Position numbers and translations under genes: made by a program | Notes under the pieces: generated by a model | Databases searched by the model: none | Told to the model about the DNA's origin: nothing | What the model saw: the letters and a program-made list of their open reading frames with translations, nothing else | Assembly (NCBI GenBank): GCA_000697455.1 | Contig: JNET01032153.1 | Location: forward strand, 1 to 11,074 | DNA from: Basidiobolus heterosporus B8920 | Lineage: Eukaryota; Basidiobolomycota; Basidiobolomycetes; Basidiobolales; Basidiobolaceae | Direction of reading: 5' to 3' | Length of the DNA: 11,074 nucleotides | Part shown: positions 1 to 8,657 of the stretch, piece after piece | Position numbering within the stretch: the first letter of the stretch is position 1 | Layout: every line of letters begins with the position of its first letter

Positions 1-287
1 TCACATATACCATGAATACAATAAAATCACAAGCACCCAATTGAATTAATCCTTGAACGCTTAAGAATCACTTGAGAGTTGATTCGATTAACTTGTTTCG
101 ATCAGTCATAGAAAGGGAATATACTATACCAGAATAACTTAGGATCCATAAAAGTTCTTCAGCAGTATGTAATCAACCATTCCGGAATAAATACTGGACG
201 ATTCTTTGTAAAAAAGAAAAAAATCCAAACAATATATCAGTGTTCATATTTTCTTGACCTTTACAGAGACCAGCCGAGCTATCCATC
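1..287. other. 5' flank of the SLX9 gene
   Basis: This AT-rich stretch runs from the window edge to the SLX9 start codon. I see no open frame with family resemblance, no RNA gene and no repeat in it. It presumably contains the SLX9 promoter and 5' UTR, but no convincing TATA box or other known element could be picked out by eye. Confidence 0.4.
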
Positions 288-1014
288 ATGCCCAAAGTAC
301 GTAGAAATAGAACCCGTCTTCACACTCAGGCGGCCAGCACACCACACATATCCGAAAGAGCTTTCGCTGCTCAAGAAAATCAAGTCCAAAAACTCTCTGC
401 AACTTCTGAGGTAAGGATTTCAAGACATTTCGGCGAAATCTACCAAGATACCTCTATCCATCGTGCTACTTTTAACTAACTCTGATATCTATGTAGAGTA
501 CTAGCCAGGAAGTTTCCAATAGTTCTAAGAAAGAAAAGAGAAAACAACGTCATGAGAATTGGTTATCAAGTAAGTGATACGCGCTCTTTCTTTCAACAAA
601 GCATCTCTCTGAGTAACTAATTGGCTGATTTTTCTGTAGAACTCCATACAGCACATCAAGAATTGAAAAAGAGCAGGAAAAAGGACACCAGTTTGAACAT
701 GACCATGTTCAACGAGGCTCTACCCAAGGTTGAAGCTAACAAGCAAGGGCAAAATTCGAATCAACCCTCTCAAGACAACATGGGCAAAAAACGAGTTGCT
801 ACCAAGAAAGGAAGGAAAAATACAGCGTAAGTCACAAATACCGCCTATTCCCATAATATAAGAGAAACTTAGATGGTTTTCTAGTTTACAAGAAATTGTT
901 CGGTTCCAAAATATCCTAAAGCATCCTGATTTCCGACAAAACCCTCTGCAAACCATTCAACAACATGTGGCTAATACGATTGAAACCCGTACCACCAATG
1001 AAGAACAGTCTTGA
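288..1014 (+). CDS. SLX9: SLX9-type ribosome biogenesis protein (4 exons, 170 aa)
   Basis: Exons are 288-410, 497-569, 640-826 and 885-1014; the introns have GTAAGG, GTAAGT and GTAAGT donors and TAG acceptors, and the phases close into 170 residues. Two blocks typical of the SLX9/FAM207A family are visible. One is a basic motif KKEKRKQRHENWL (residues 52-64), followed by a lysine-rich helix-like segment that ends in a conserved LP. The other is a C-terminal block RFQNILKHPDFRQNPLQTI (residues 134-152) and a short tail. SLX9 in yeast is a nucleolar factor of 40S pre-ribosome processing and export; the function here is inferred from the family. The N-terminus MPKVRR and the small, very basic composition also fit. 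The start is the first ATG of the conserved frame. An AATAAA lies at 1089-1094, about 75 nt after the stop. Confidence 0.87.
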
Positions 1015-1507
1015 CTTGAATCGACTAAATCCTTTTGTGCTTCTATTATCCCTATCCGCACACTTATAGATTAACTGAGCATATTTGAAATAAATCGTTA
1101 ATAATGTATACAATTGTATTGGACAGAAATCACCAATAATACCCACAAGTGCGTGTTTGAAGTGATAAGAATCCCAAATTAATTTAATTTAATTCTTGAT
1201 TTCAAGAATGGCCTAAGGAATATACAGTATGATCGATTTGATTGAATATATATTCTGATCTTGTTTCTCCAAGGCCAATCATCATGCCTATCTGGGTAGG
1301 TGGTGATTGTAATCTATTAGAAGGCTCCCCTGTGAAGTTGATAGCAGACAAGATTTTCTGCTCACATGACGAATCGTTTAAAACGTTCAAATAAAAATTG
1401 TCTCCTCGATGAGATCAATTTAATCGACTGATTACTACTTGGTACATTAACCGAAACATCACTCCATCATACTTCCCTAATAATAGGTTATTCGCGTTTT
1501 AGCTTGA
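1015..1507. other. gene-free stretch between SLX9 and the hAT gene
   Basis: The left part (to about 1200) holds the SLX9 3' UTR, including AATAAA at 1089-1094, and AT-rich DNA without recognisable coding signal. The right part (about 1245-1500) resembles a decayed LINE endonuclease fragment, listed separately. It also must contain whatever promoter drives the gene starting at 1508. No tRNA, tandem repeat or hAT-type terminal inverted repeat was recognised. Confidence 0.5.
1242..1500 (+). mobile_element. decayed fragment of a LINE (Tad1-like) endonuclease domain
   Basis: Reading 1242-1388 on the plus strand gives a conceptual peptide containing PIIMPIWVGGDCNLLEGSPV, which resembles the GGDFN-x-E core of apurinic-like endonucleases in fungal Tad1-type LINEs (F to C at the phenylalanine). 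A few residues on, the frame closes with a stop. A second frame from about 1413 reads DQFNRLITTWYINRNITPSY, resembling the following 'LxDxWRxxNPxxxxYTF' block of the same domain, in the right order and at a plausible distance. A TGA at 1239 precedes the first piece. No reverse transcriptase, poly-A tail or target-site duplication is seen, so this would be a short, old relic with at least one frame change. The resemblance is by eye and could be chance, especially the second block. Confidence 0.4.
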
Positions 1508-3611
1508 ATGGAAGGTCCTAATACACCAGACTCTAAGGGAACTACTGACCGCACACTTGCCGTGCCTAAGAGCAAAAGAAGAAGTGATGTTTGGGACCAC
1601 TTCTATTTAGCTAGGGAGGGTAGATATCAGTGTCGATACTGTACAAACACCTTCTCTAAGCTAACTGCTACCACACCTTTGAGGTATCATTTGAGGTCAC
1701 AGCACGCGTCTGTCCTAGGGGATCGTTTCAAAACTAGTACTAATCCCTCAGGCTCTCTTTCTCCAAGCTTGTTGACTCAATATTCTCCATTAAATAGTCT
1801 AAACCCCGCATTGCTACCGGGACGTAATACTCCCTCTTTACCACAGCAACTTCAACACTCCCAGATAACTTCCACAAGTTCACCACTCGGTCAGAGTAAT
1901 ACATTTCTACCCAACTCACCACAGAGTGTGGAAACTTTGAAAAATGAGCTTCTTCAAGCAAATCCCTCCCTCAAAGAATATGGAGCTTTACCCAAAGACT
2001 GGCAGGACTCTTTGTTAGACTGGTTGATTACCGAGCTGCAGCCATTTGAAGTTGTGGAACGTCCCTCGTTTGTCAACTTTATCAACAAGATTTGCCAAAG
2101 CTGCATACTTCCAGACTCGGATAAACTTGAGCAGTTGGCCTTTCATCGGTTCCAAAAAGAAAAGGGGTTGTTCAAGACGAGGATTCACGAAGAGGCTTCT
2201 AAGGCCGCGTTGTCAGTCGACTTATGGTCATCTAACGATTTGAGGTCGTATCTTGCGCTTTCTATCCAGTACATCGATAACGAATGGGACGTAAAATCCT
2301 ACTTTTTAGATGTCAAAGATTACGATCCAAGCAGCGATGGAAATCAGATAGCTGCAATAGTTTACAACGTACTCATCGACTACAATCTTGCGGGGAAAGT
2401 CATTGCTATTACTTCGGATAATGCACCAAACCTGATGACTGGTAAGTTTAAGTATTGAATAGGTTGAAATACCGGTATTTTGACAACCCGCCAATCCAAG
2501 TACGTGTCCCAACCAAACTAAACAACCCTCTTTTCCAGGAATGCCTATTTTGACCTCGATACTTCAAGACAAAATGGTGGAACTTAAGTTTTATCCATGT
2601 TCTACCAAGATTCTTAACCTAGTGGTGCAAGAAGGGCTGAAGAATGAAAACACGGTCGTGAGCAAAGTCCGAACTGTGATCACATACATCAAGAACTCTC
2701 ATGAGATCTATTCACAACTGATAGAGCTACAAAGAAACTCCTCAAGGCCTCAGCAACCGCTGGAGCTTGATAGTCCAGTCCAGTGGAACTCCACTTTCAC
2801 CATGCTGAAGTGTTTCCTGAACCACCAAGACGTAATCCAGACCATTCTTAAGCAGAATGCTGACTTGAAAGATCACATGAATGTCAGTGACTGGGAAAGA
2901 ATCAAACAATACACTGCTCTCCTTCAGCCATTCAATCAAGCAGCCGAAATCCTAACCACGCCCTGTCAATGCACTCTAGGCAAGGTATACACAATCTTTC
3001 ATGGGCTGGCATCGATTCTACGTGACGTTCCATCCAAACTTCCATTGGTTTCGGTCGACACCATCAACTCCATGCTTCAAGCACTTCTGGAATATTGGAG
3101 TTGGAACGATTTCAGTTCGTTGCAGTTCATCCCCGTCGTCTTGGATCCACGGGTCAAGTTGGAGTATTTCTCGGATGACGTGAATATTGAACATGTGAAA
3201 GAATGTTTGGTCTCTATCATCGAGATCTACAGCTTATCAGGGATTGGACCGGCACATACATCCTCTAAGCACGAGCCAGAGGCCAACTCTTTGAATCTCA
3301 ACAACTACATCACTCGACCACTTAAACGAGGTCGGATCTATTCTGATTCTAACGAACTCGGGATGTACTTTGCTAGTCCAGTGGTTCCACCAGATTCCAA
3401 TGCACTAGAATGGTGGAAGACTAATCAGGCCTCGTATCCCATTCTTTCCAAGATTGCCCGGGATTTCTTAAGTATCTCAGCTATGGTGCCTCAACCAGAA
3501 CAACTCTTCAGTTCCCTGAATGACAATTACTCCAAAATCTTGACTCGATTGGATCATTCGGAAGCTGCCCGTTCTACATTATGTTTGAGCTCTTGGACTC
3601 GTTCCACATAG
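1508..3611 (+). CDS. hAT-family transposase (BED finger, 2 exons, 668 aa), possibly domesticated
   Basis: Exons are 1508-2441 and 2539-3611; removing the GTAAGT...CCAG intron joins a split Gly codon and yields 668 aa. Domains in order: BED zinc finger at residues about 27-66 (W29, C42, C45, H61, H66); a Ser/Pro/Gln-rich linker (about 73-142); an RNase H-like hAT core with VDLW (D238) and SDNAPN (D304), then KILNLVVQEGL and a DSPVQWNST box (W394); and the C-terminal hAT dimerisation region with WW (603-604), YPILSKIARDFL and PEQLFSS (E632). The D/D/E acids are present, but the usual CxxH of the insertion domain reads CSTK (C332, K335), the usual R before WNST is Q, and the usual ER-x-FS reads EQLFS. 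A TGA lies directly before the ATG, supporting the start. Terminal inverted repeats and an 8-bp target duplication were not found by eye. It is either a recent hAT copy or a captured host gene. Confidence 0.85.
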
Positions 3612-3984
3612 TCACTTGCTTTCTAATCAACTTGATCCCTCACAAGTTGTTTGTTTATAGATATTTGAGGTGATTGACCTTTCACAAGTGGCAATAGAGT
3701 TGGTGCACACCTGCCCCCACTCCATTCCTCATCGCTATTTTCTCAATTTTCCATATATTATTGTACAGATTGATTGGAGATTTAACAACACTTCATGGTA
3801 ATCCCAGTGGATCCTTTAAATAGTTTCTGACAAAATAAACAAATTAATGTTTCTAAATTAACAAGCGGGGTGTAGTGTATAGGGTCTTCTACGTAGTAAC
3901 TAATCATAACCTCAACCTCAACTTTAACCTTAACATCGGATGTGAAAGGCTTCTTGATTGAAGGGGAAATAATGAGGCATATCT
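3612..3984. other. convergent 3' region between the hAT gene and the amino-acid transporter
   Basis: This is a tail-to-tail intergenic region with no coding signal. It holds an AATAAA at 3834-3839 that could end the hAT transcript, and a short hexamer tract at 3908-3937. No clear TTTATT (minus-strand AATAAA) was seen for the transporter, and no hAT 3' terminal repeat was recognised. Confidence 0.5.
3908..3937 (+). repeat. short degenerate hexamer tract (AACCTC-like, five units)
   Basis: Two perfect AACCTC units (3908-3919) are followed by three diverged units that each begin with AAC (AACTTT, AACCTT, AACATC). The reverse strand reads as GAGGTT-like repeats. It is superficially telomere-like in period and strand asymmetry but is not a known fungal telomere repeat, and it may be a simple low-copy microsatellite. 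Confidence 0.5.
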
Positions 3985-5531
3985 CTACTGATCTTCTCTA
4001 ACTTTTCTAATGAGATTATTCATAGCTTGGTATGTTCCTATACAACAGCAAAGTATCCCAACTAGAACGATGATTCCTGACCAGATGATTTTGGTGAAGG
4101 TAGCATTTCTCATGCCGAAGAGCTTCAGATTAAACAGAACCGGCAAAACAAAGATCAACATGGAGTTCGATATTGCTCCTAGAAGGGTCATCACATCCGA
4201 AAAGAAATGAAGCTTAATAGCGATCACAGCGGCCGATACGATCAGTGCAGTACGAAATAATGCCCGGTAGAGAAGTTCTCTCGCTGGGGACAGGTATGCT
4301 AGGTCAATCTTCAGTCTGGTCTCCGCCTCGAGTGATAGAGAGGCTAATAGGATTGGATTTGTTAAAAGTACATGTGCAGTAATCACTGCAACCGCGAGTG
4401 TTAAGTATGCCCCGGGTGGTAGGTTGAGCAAAATGGGTGATTGGGTCTGATGTCCATATACATAATATCCCACAATAGCCGTCACAAGGTACATTCCAGC
4501 GACGGTGATGATCGAAAACCCGTAAACTTTGGGCCAAGCTTTGCGGTCCTTCATACTATGCTCAACATGAGGGAAGACGCAATTGCCTCCGAACGAAAAC
4601 CCAATAGCCGCAAGTACTGATGGGAATGCACCGATATTAGCAAAGGTGTGGGTGCTTGATAGATTGTTGGGCAAATCAATGATACCAAGCGCAATAATCA
4701 CTACCACCATGATCACGGTTGAGAACGCTCCGAAAAAACTAAGAACGGCGACTTCCTTTAATGTTTTCATCAACACAAAAGGCGGCCAGGTTATCAATGC
4801 ACATACGATGACCCTAGTAAAATGATGATGTGAGATAAAGACCTCTGATGCTAGGCTGTGAAAGCATCTTTACCAAGTAGTTTCGTTCCAACTAGGAACA
4901 AAAGAATGACAAAGGACTGTGAGATTTTCTGCAGCCAAAATGAGAAAAAGTGCCGAAGAGCCAAAAAGGATGGTCCAGGTAAAAAATATGACAACGTTCT
5001 TTCCGATAGGACCAAAGGCGGTCTCGCCAATTTCTGATAGATCACTCAAACGAACACTAAGCAGCAACAAAGAGAAACATCAGAAACATAGCTTTGAAGG
5101 TATTTGAAAGAAGAAACCATACTTGTTAACATAAAGGCACTTGATTAAAAGATTTCCAGTATAGTAAACGATGATGGCACAAAGCAGGATACTGAATACA
5201 CCAATCCAACCTCCTTCGTGAAGGCAAAGAGGAAGCTGGAGAATTCCCGTTCCAGCCATAATGCAGCTATAGTATGTGAGTAGAGAATCGAGAGGTATCT
5301 ATTGTCAGTGAGTAATAGCTTACACTAAGTTAAAATACGCGCCAACATTAGAGCCATGACTTCCTTCATCAAATAACTCATGTTCAGATATGCTAGTTTT
5401 CCGGGACTCTGTAGAGGCAAAACTAGTCAACTCTCGTAGCTAAGAGAAGTTCCTAAGAAATATTACATACCGACCGCACCAATACTATCATAGGAAGTAT
5501 GGGGGGTTGAGTTTAGTGGTTCTCGGTCCAT
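3985..5531 (-). CDS. AAAP-family amino-acid transporter, vacuolar AVT type (5 exons, 433 aa)
   Basis: On the minus strand the exons are 5531-5471, 5408-5324, 5266-5123, 5056-4874 and 4813-3985; donors are GTATGT, GTAAGC, GTATGG and GTAAAG, and all phases close. A polar N-terminal tail of about 43 residues precedes the first membrane helix, which carries GTGILQLP (residues 54-61), the hallmark of the Aa_trans/AAAP fold. Further marks are YYTGNLLIKCL in the next helices, and FGGNCVFPHVEHSMK (232-246), the usual re-entrant/TM segment of AVT proteins. Alternating hydrophobic stretches fit about 10-11 membrane helices. The family moves neutral amino acids coupled to protons; AVT members act at the vacuole membrane. 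Direction and substrate cannot be read from sequence. Length is normal for the family. It converges on the hAT gene and diverges from the stress-protein gene. Confidence 0.88.
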
Positions 5532-6330
5532 GTGGAATAAGAAGCAAGAGCTACCTAATTATTGAGATTGTAATAAACTAGAGGTTTTAAGAGTTGAGTG
5601 GGGAGGTAAACTATGACCAAAAGTAAGTGTGGGAGAAGCTCGAGTCAAAAGGCTTGAGATTCTGGTCATTTAAGTAATGTTGTACAACCAAGGCACTGTC
5701 AACTGATGCAATCAAGAGGTTGTGGAATGGGTAGAGAAATATGTATCATGGTTAGAGTAAACTCGTATATAGTAGTATAAATGCACATGACCGGCATGTT
5801 AAACAATAGACTAATCAGGTGCTTCCAGTATCAAAAACACCAGCAAACAGCGATGCAATGTTGTCAAAATAGTACGCTTATATACCAATGTCATGATGGT
5901 TCAGATTGTGCAATTGCAGAGGTTGAGCGGAATATATAGCTATGTTGCTTGACCATTCTAAGAACCAATCTCACCCCAGAAAAGCGTAGCTCAAGAGACC
6001 ATTTCTGTTTATCAACGATTTGCTATGGAGCGCAACCAAGACATGCATTCAGATTGTCATTCAAACAGTATTGGGGCAAACATTCCCGGAGATTGAATCG
6101 ACCCATGTGGTGGCTTGGATGGGCCTCGAAAAGCTATTTATATAGGTTACATTTTCATGCATTTGGGATTATGATTGAGACGTATCTACGTAAATCTGTC
6201 TAAATTCGACCTGTGAGTCACTGCGGTTCGAACATACAATTCCATCCTTTCCGTGGAATCCAATAAAAGAAAGAGATAGCGTAGAGAGCATCCAAATTGT
6301 CATTTACTAATATCGACTCATTCTTGAATT
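5532..6330. promoter_or_regulatory. divergent intergenic region (transporter / stress protein promoters)
   Basis: About 800 bp separate two divergent start codons, so both promoters should lie here. A TATTTATATA at 6135-6144 (186 nt before the stress-protein ATG) is the best TATA-like site, with others at 5765-5779 (TATATAGTAGTATAA) and 5931-5938. No stress-response element (CCCCT/AGGGG) was found by eye. An 84-codon plus-strand frame at 5949-6203 has no ATG at its beginning, no family resemblance and no splice partners, and is not called as a gene. No RNA gene or mobile element was recognised. Confidence 0.45.
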
Positions 6331-7042
6331 ATGGAAGCTAAGTAAGTTCGCTTAGATAGCGTCCTTCCAAGACTATCTATTAACCTGTCTATAGTCCTTA
6401 CACAATAGTGGTCGCTTTAGATTCGGGCGAGCTCTCCAAAAAAGTTGCCAACTACGCCATTGATTTAGCAACTCGCTTGGCGTGCCCTTACAAGCTTTAT
6501 TTTGTGCATGCAATAGGCTTGAATCCAACTCAGAGTCTACCATTTTTGTAAGTGATATCAGGAAACTTCTTACATATAAGGAGATATATACTGACCTTGA
6601 TACCGGGTACTTAGGGATGATTTAGACAGAGCCAACAACTTCGATATTGAAGAAGAGGGTGAAAAGGTGGTTGCAGAGAGTGTAAAATGGCTAGAGCAGT
6701 TTAAGGATAAGGTGGGTATATTTCGCTTGTTGAGCAAAGCCTGAATTAGCCGACTTTGATATTGAATAGGTCCCGTACGAGTGGGTGACTTTAAAGGAAA
6801 CTGGTGAATGCGGAGTAATACTGGAGAATTATATTCATTCGTTACCTCACGTCGATACGGTGATAGTTGGAACCCGCAACCATGAAGGAGTGAAGAGGTA
6901 ATAATAGAATGAATATTAAGCATTCTTATGATTCAATTCTTTACTAAACAGACTACTATATCTTAGGTGGATTTTGGGTTCGTTGAGTGAATACCTAGTT
7001 CATCATGTCAGATATCCAATTGTAGTCGTTAAGAATATGTAG
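6331..7042 (+). CDS. universal stress protein family, single domain (5 exons, 154 aa)
   Basis: Exons are 6331-6341, 6395-6547, 6615-6711, 6770-6897 and 6967-7042; the first coding exon is only 11 nt (Met-Glu-Ala plus two bases). The spliced product is a complete UspA-type alpha/beta domain. It starts with strand 1 YTIVVALDSGELSKK (D13) and an amphipathic helix, then strand 2 KLYFVHAIGL, a central charged helix, strand 4 TVIVGTRNHEGVKRWILGS (117-135) and the closing SLSEYLVHHVRYPIVVVKN. The loop normally reads G-xx-G-9x-G-S/T and binds ATP in one Usp subgroup; here it is G121-xx-N124-9x-G134-S135, so one glycine is replaced. Such proteins are cytosolic dimers tied to stress and growth arrest in bacteria; the fungal role is poorly defined. 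AATAAA is at 7144-7149. Confidence 0.88.
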
Positions 7043-7129
7043 AGTAATGATAGCAACATTGCGTTACGAGCTGTAAATCTTTTCCACAAAATGCATAACC
7101 TCTCTGTTAATATGGTTCAGACGTAGGAA

Positions 7130-7149
7130 TTTATTTGACTATAAATAAA
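7130..7149. terminator. opposed polyadenylation signals of the stress-protein and EMC3 genes
   Basis: TTTATT at 7130-7135 is AATAAA on the minus strand, 114 nt after the EMC3 stop. AATAAA at 7144-7149 on the plus strand lies about 100 nt after the stress-protein stop. Each signal sits beyond the other in its own direction, so the two mRNAs should overlap at their 3' ends. This rests on the consensus hexamer only. Confidence 0.5.
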
Positions 7150-7248
7150 CATCAAGAAAGTAATGGCAGGTGAATTCTTCAAATTTTTATGAAAAAGAAA
7201 GTGAAAGACAGTGAATGATCTGTTTGTACTCTCTGATGGAGGAGGGAA

Positions 7249-8402
7249 TTAACTTCTTTTGGGTTGAACAACAATCTTGCTTGGTCTGCCGTACTTCTTC
7301 AACACTCTATCCTCAACATCTTCAAGATTCCAATCGTGTTGGATCAACTCAAGATTTTCCTTCTCTGCCAAGAAAAGTTTGTTGAAGTCTTGTGGTTGTC
7401 CGGTGGGTGTCATGTTCATTCCACCCATCGCTTGCATATCTTTCATACCGTCAGCAGCTAAGAATATCGATGTTAAATACTAGGAAAACAGGCCAATCAA
7501 AAAGATCTAGATTTACCATTATCTTCTCCCAGGATCAGGGTGTAAATTCCTCGTAGACCGAACAAGTTGAGGAAATACCATGAGAGTGAAGACACCCATA
7601 CAACATCCATATCTGCCGTCTCAACTCCTCTTTGCAACATACTTTTGAATCTCAAAGTGAGAGGAAAAGGAATACGAACTAAAATCTTATCGTCTTAGTG
7701 ACATGCTTTGAAAGAAGCTGGACAAAAGCATAATGATTCCATACCCAAAACGAATCCAGAAAAGAAGTAATTGATCCAGCCCATGATGATTGTTTGTGGA
7801 ATGATCATTGCCATGTTCTTTTTCATGCCATCCATCATCATTTCCATACCAGCTGGATCTGACATGGGATTTGGGGTGCCAGAGTTTACGGCTCCAGGGT
7901 TCTTCAAATAAGCACCCGACTCGTATGCGCTAGTAAGGAAGGTACGACGGTTGAGGAAAGCTTGTTGGGGGATGTAGTTGGCAGAATTACGGAGAATTGC
8001 GCCGCGCATTAAAGCTTTACTATTTTAGGCAAGTAAAATAGCTCAATATATAAAGAAAGCAAAAGGAGTGTTGTTAGGTTGAAATAAGTACCCCTCTCTT
8101 ATAGTCTTGAGATCAGGCTTCTTTGGTTCTCCAGAAAGTAAGAGAGTTACTTGATGTCTCAAGACACCAACAAGAATCATCACGATCATAATGGGAATTA
8201 AGACCCAGTCACGAATAGCTATAGGTGGAGATTAGAACACTTTATGTGGAAGTATGTACGTCTGTAGTGTGAAATTTACCTGAATCCAAATACATGGCTT
8301 GTCTATTCAGAAATAGGCACAAAAAAAGAATGGAAGTTTTAGCCGGGGAGGTTAAACTGTATAAGAATAAGACAAATGGTACCTCTCGAGATTACTACTC
8401 AT
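7249..8402 (-). CDS. EMC3: ER membrane protein complex subunit 3 (6 exons, 271 aa)
   Basis: Minus-strand exons are 8402-8383, 8302-8280, 8218-8092, 8019-7745, 7678-7517 and 7457-7249, with phases closing to 271 aa, close to the usual 250-270. Family landmarks are [13 protein letters not shown] leading into TM1 (about residues 18-35), [11 protein letters not shown], the [12 protein letters not shown] block (71-82), the Met-rich cytosolic segment [14 protein letters not shown] (115-128), and TM2 with [18 protein letters not shown] (131-148). After these come [17 protein letters not shown] and TM3 in [24 protein letters not shown]3 is an Oxa1/YidC-like core insertase subunit of the ER membrane complex, inserting tail-anchored and multipass proteins. 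The C-terminal tail ends in a basic VVQPKRS. The gene is divergent from the AAA ATPase and convergent with the stress protein. Confidence 0.95.
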
Positions 8403-8657
8403 CTTTTTTGAAAGAGCTAAAGGATAAGGCCACGAAGTCTGAAATTTCAGATAAACTAGTCATGTAAAACTCCAATATATCCCGAGATCGAATAATTTTC
8501 AGCTATTGGTGAAGTGATGCACGCTGGGTATTATCAAAGCTAACCCTAATTTCTGATAATATTACCTACTGCCCGAAGTTAAACAATAGGTGCTTAAGAA
8601 TATATGCCTAGTGAGTATCGGCCTAACTAGACATACAGTAAATCTTAGAGAAAAAAC
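8403..8657. promoter_or_regulatory. divergent promoter region of EMC3 and the AAA ATPase
   Basis: Only 255 bp separate the two opposed start codons, so the promoters must share or abut this interval. It is AT-rich, with no clear TATA box, and includes one telobox-like element (8542-8549), listed separately. No coding signal is seen. Confidence 0.55.
8542..8549 (+). promoter_or_regulatory. telobox-like motif AACCCTAA
   Basis: The octamer AACCCTAA lies 109 nt before the ATPase start. In yeasts, ACCCTAA-type sites bind Tbf1 and occur near genes for ribosome assembly and snoRNAs, and such teloboxes are common in plant ribosomal gene promoters. The ATPase downstream belongs to a ribosome-maturation family, which fits, but a single octamer can occur by chance. 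Confidence 0.35.

Noticed and set aside
720-1146. Two minus-strand frames opposite SLX9 exons 3-4 and the 3' flank.
   Set aside because: They overlap well-supported SLX9 exons, are Cys/Phe-rich antisense readings and match no family.
1740-1961. Minus-strand frame opposite the linker of the hAT gene.
   Set aside because: It is a shadow of the plus-strand coding sequence, with no family resemblance.
1015-3984. Search for hAT terminal inverted repeats and 8-bp target duplications flanking the transposase gene.
   Set aside because: No matching pair was found by eye; short or diverged ends could be missed, so absence is not proven.
5297-5323. A 27-nt intron in the transporter with acceptor AATAG.
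   Set aside because: It is too short, and the following peptide does not fit the family; the 57-nt version ending at 5267 gives AYFNLVCIMAGTGILQLP, the expected first helix.
5949-6203. Plus-strand open frame of 84 codons in the divergent intergenic region.
   Set aside because: It begins at TTG rather than ATG, has no recognisable family, no splice context, and lies where the promoters must be.
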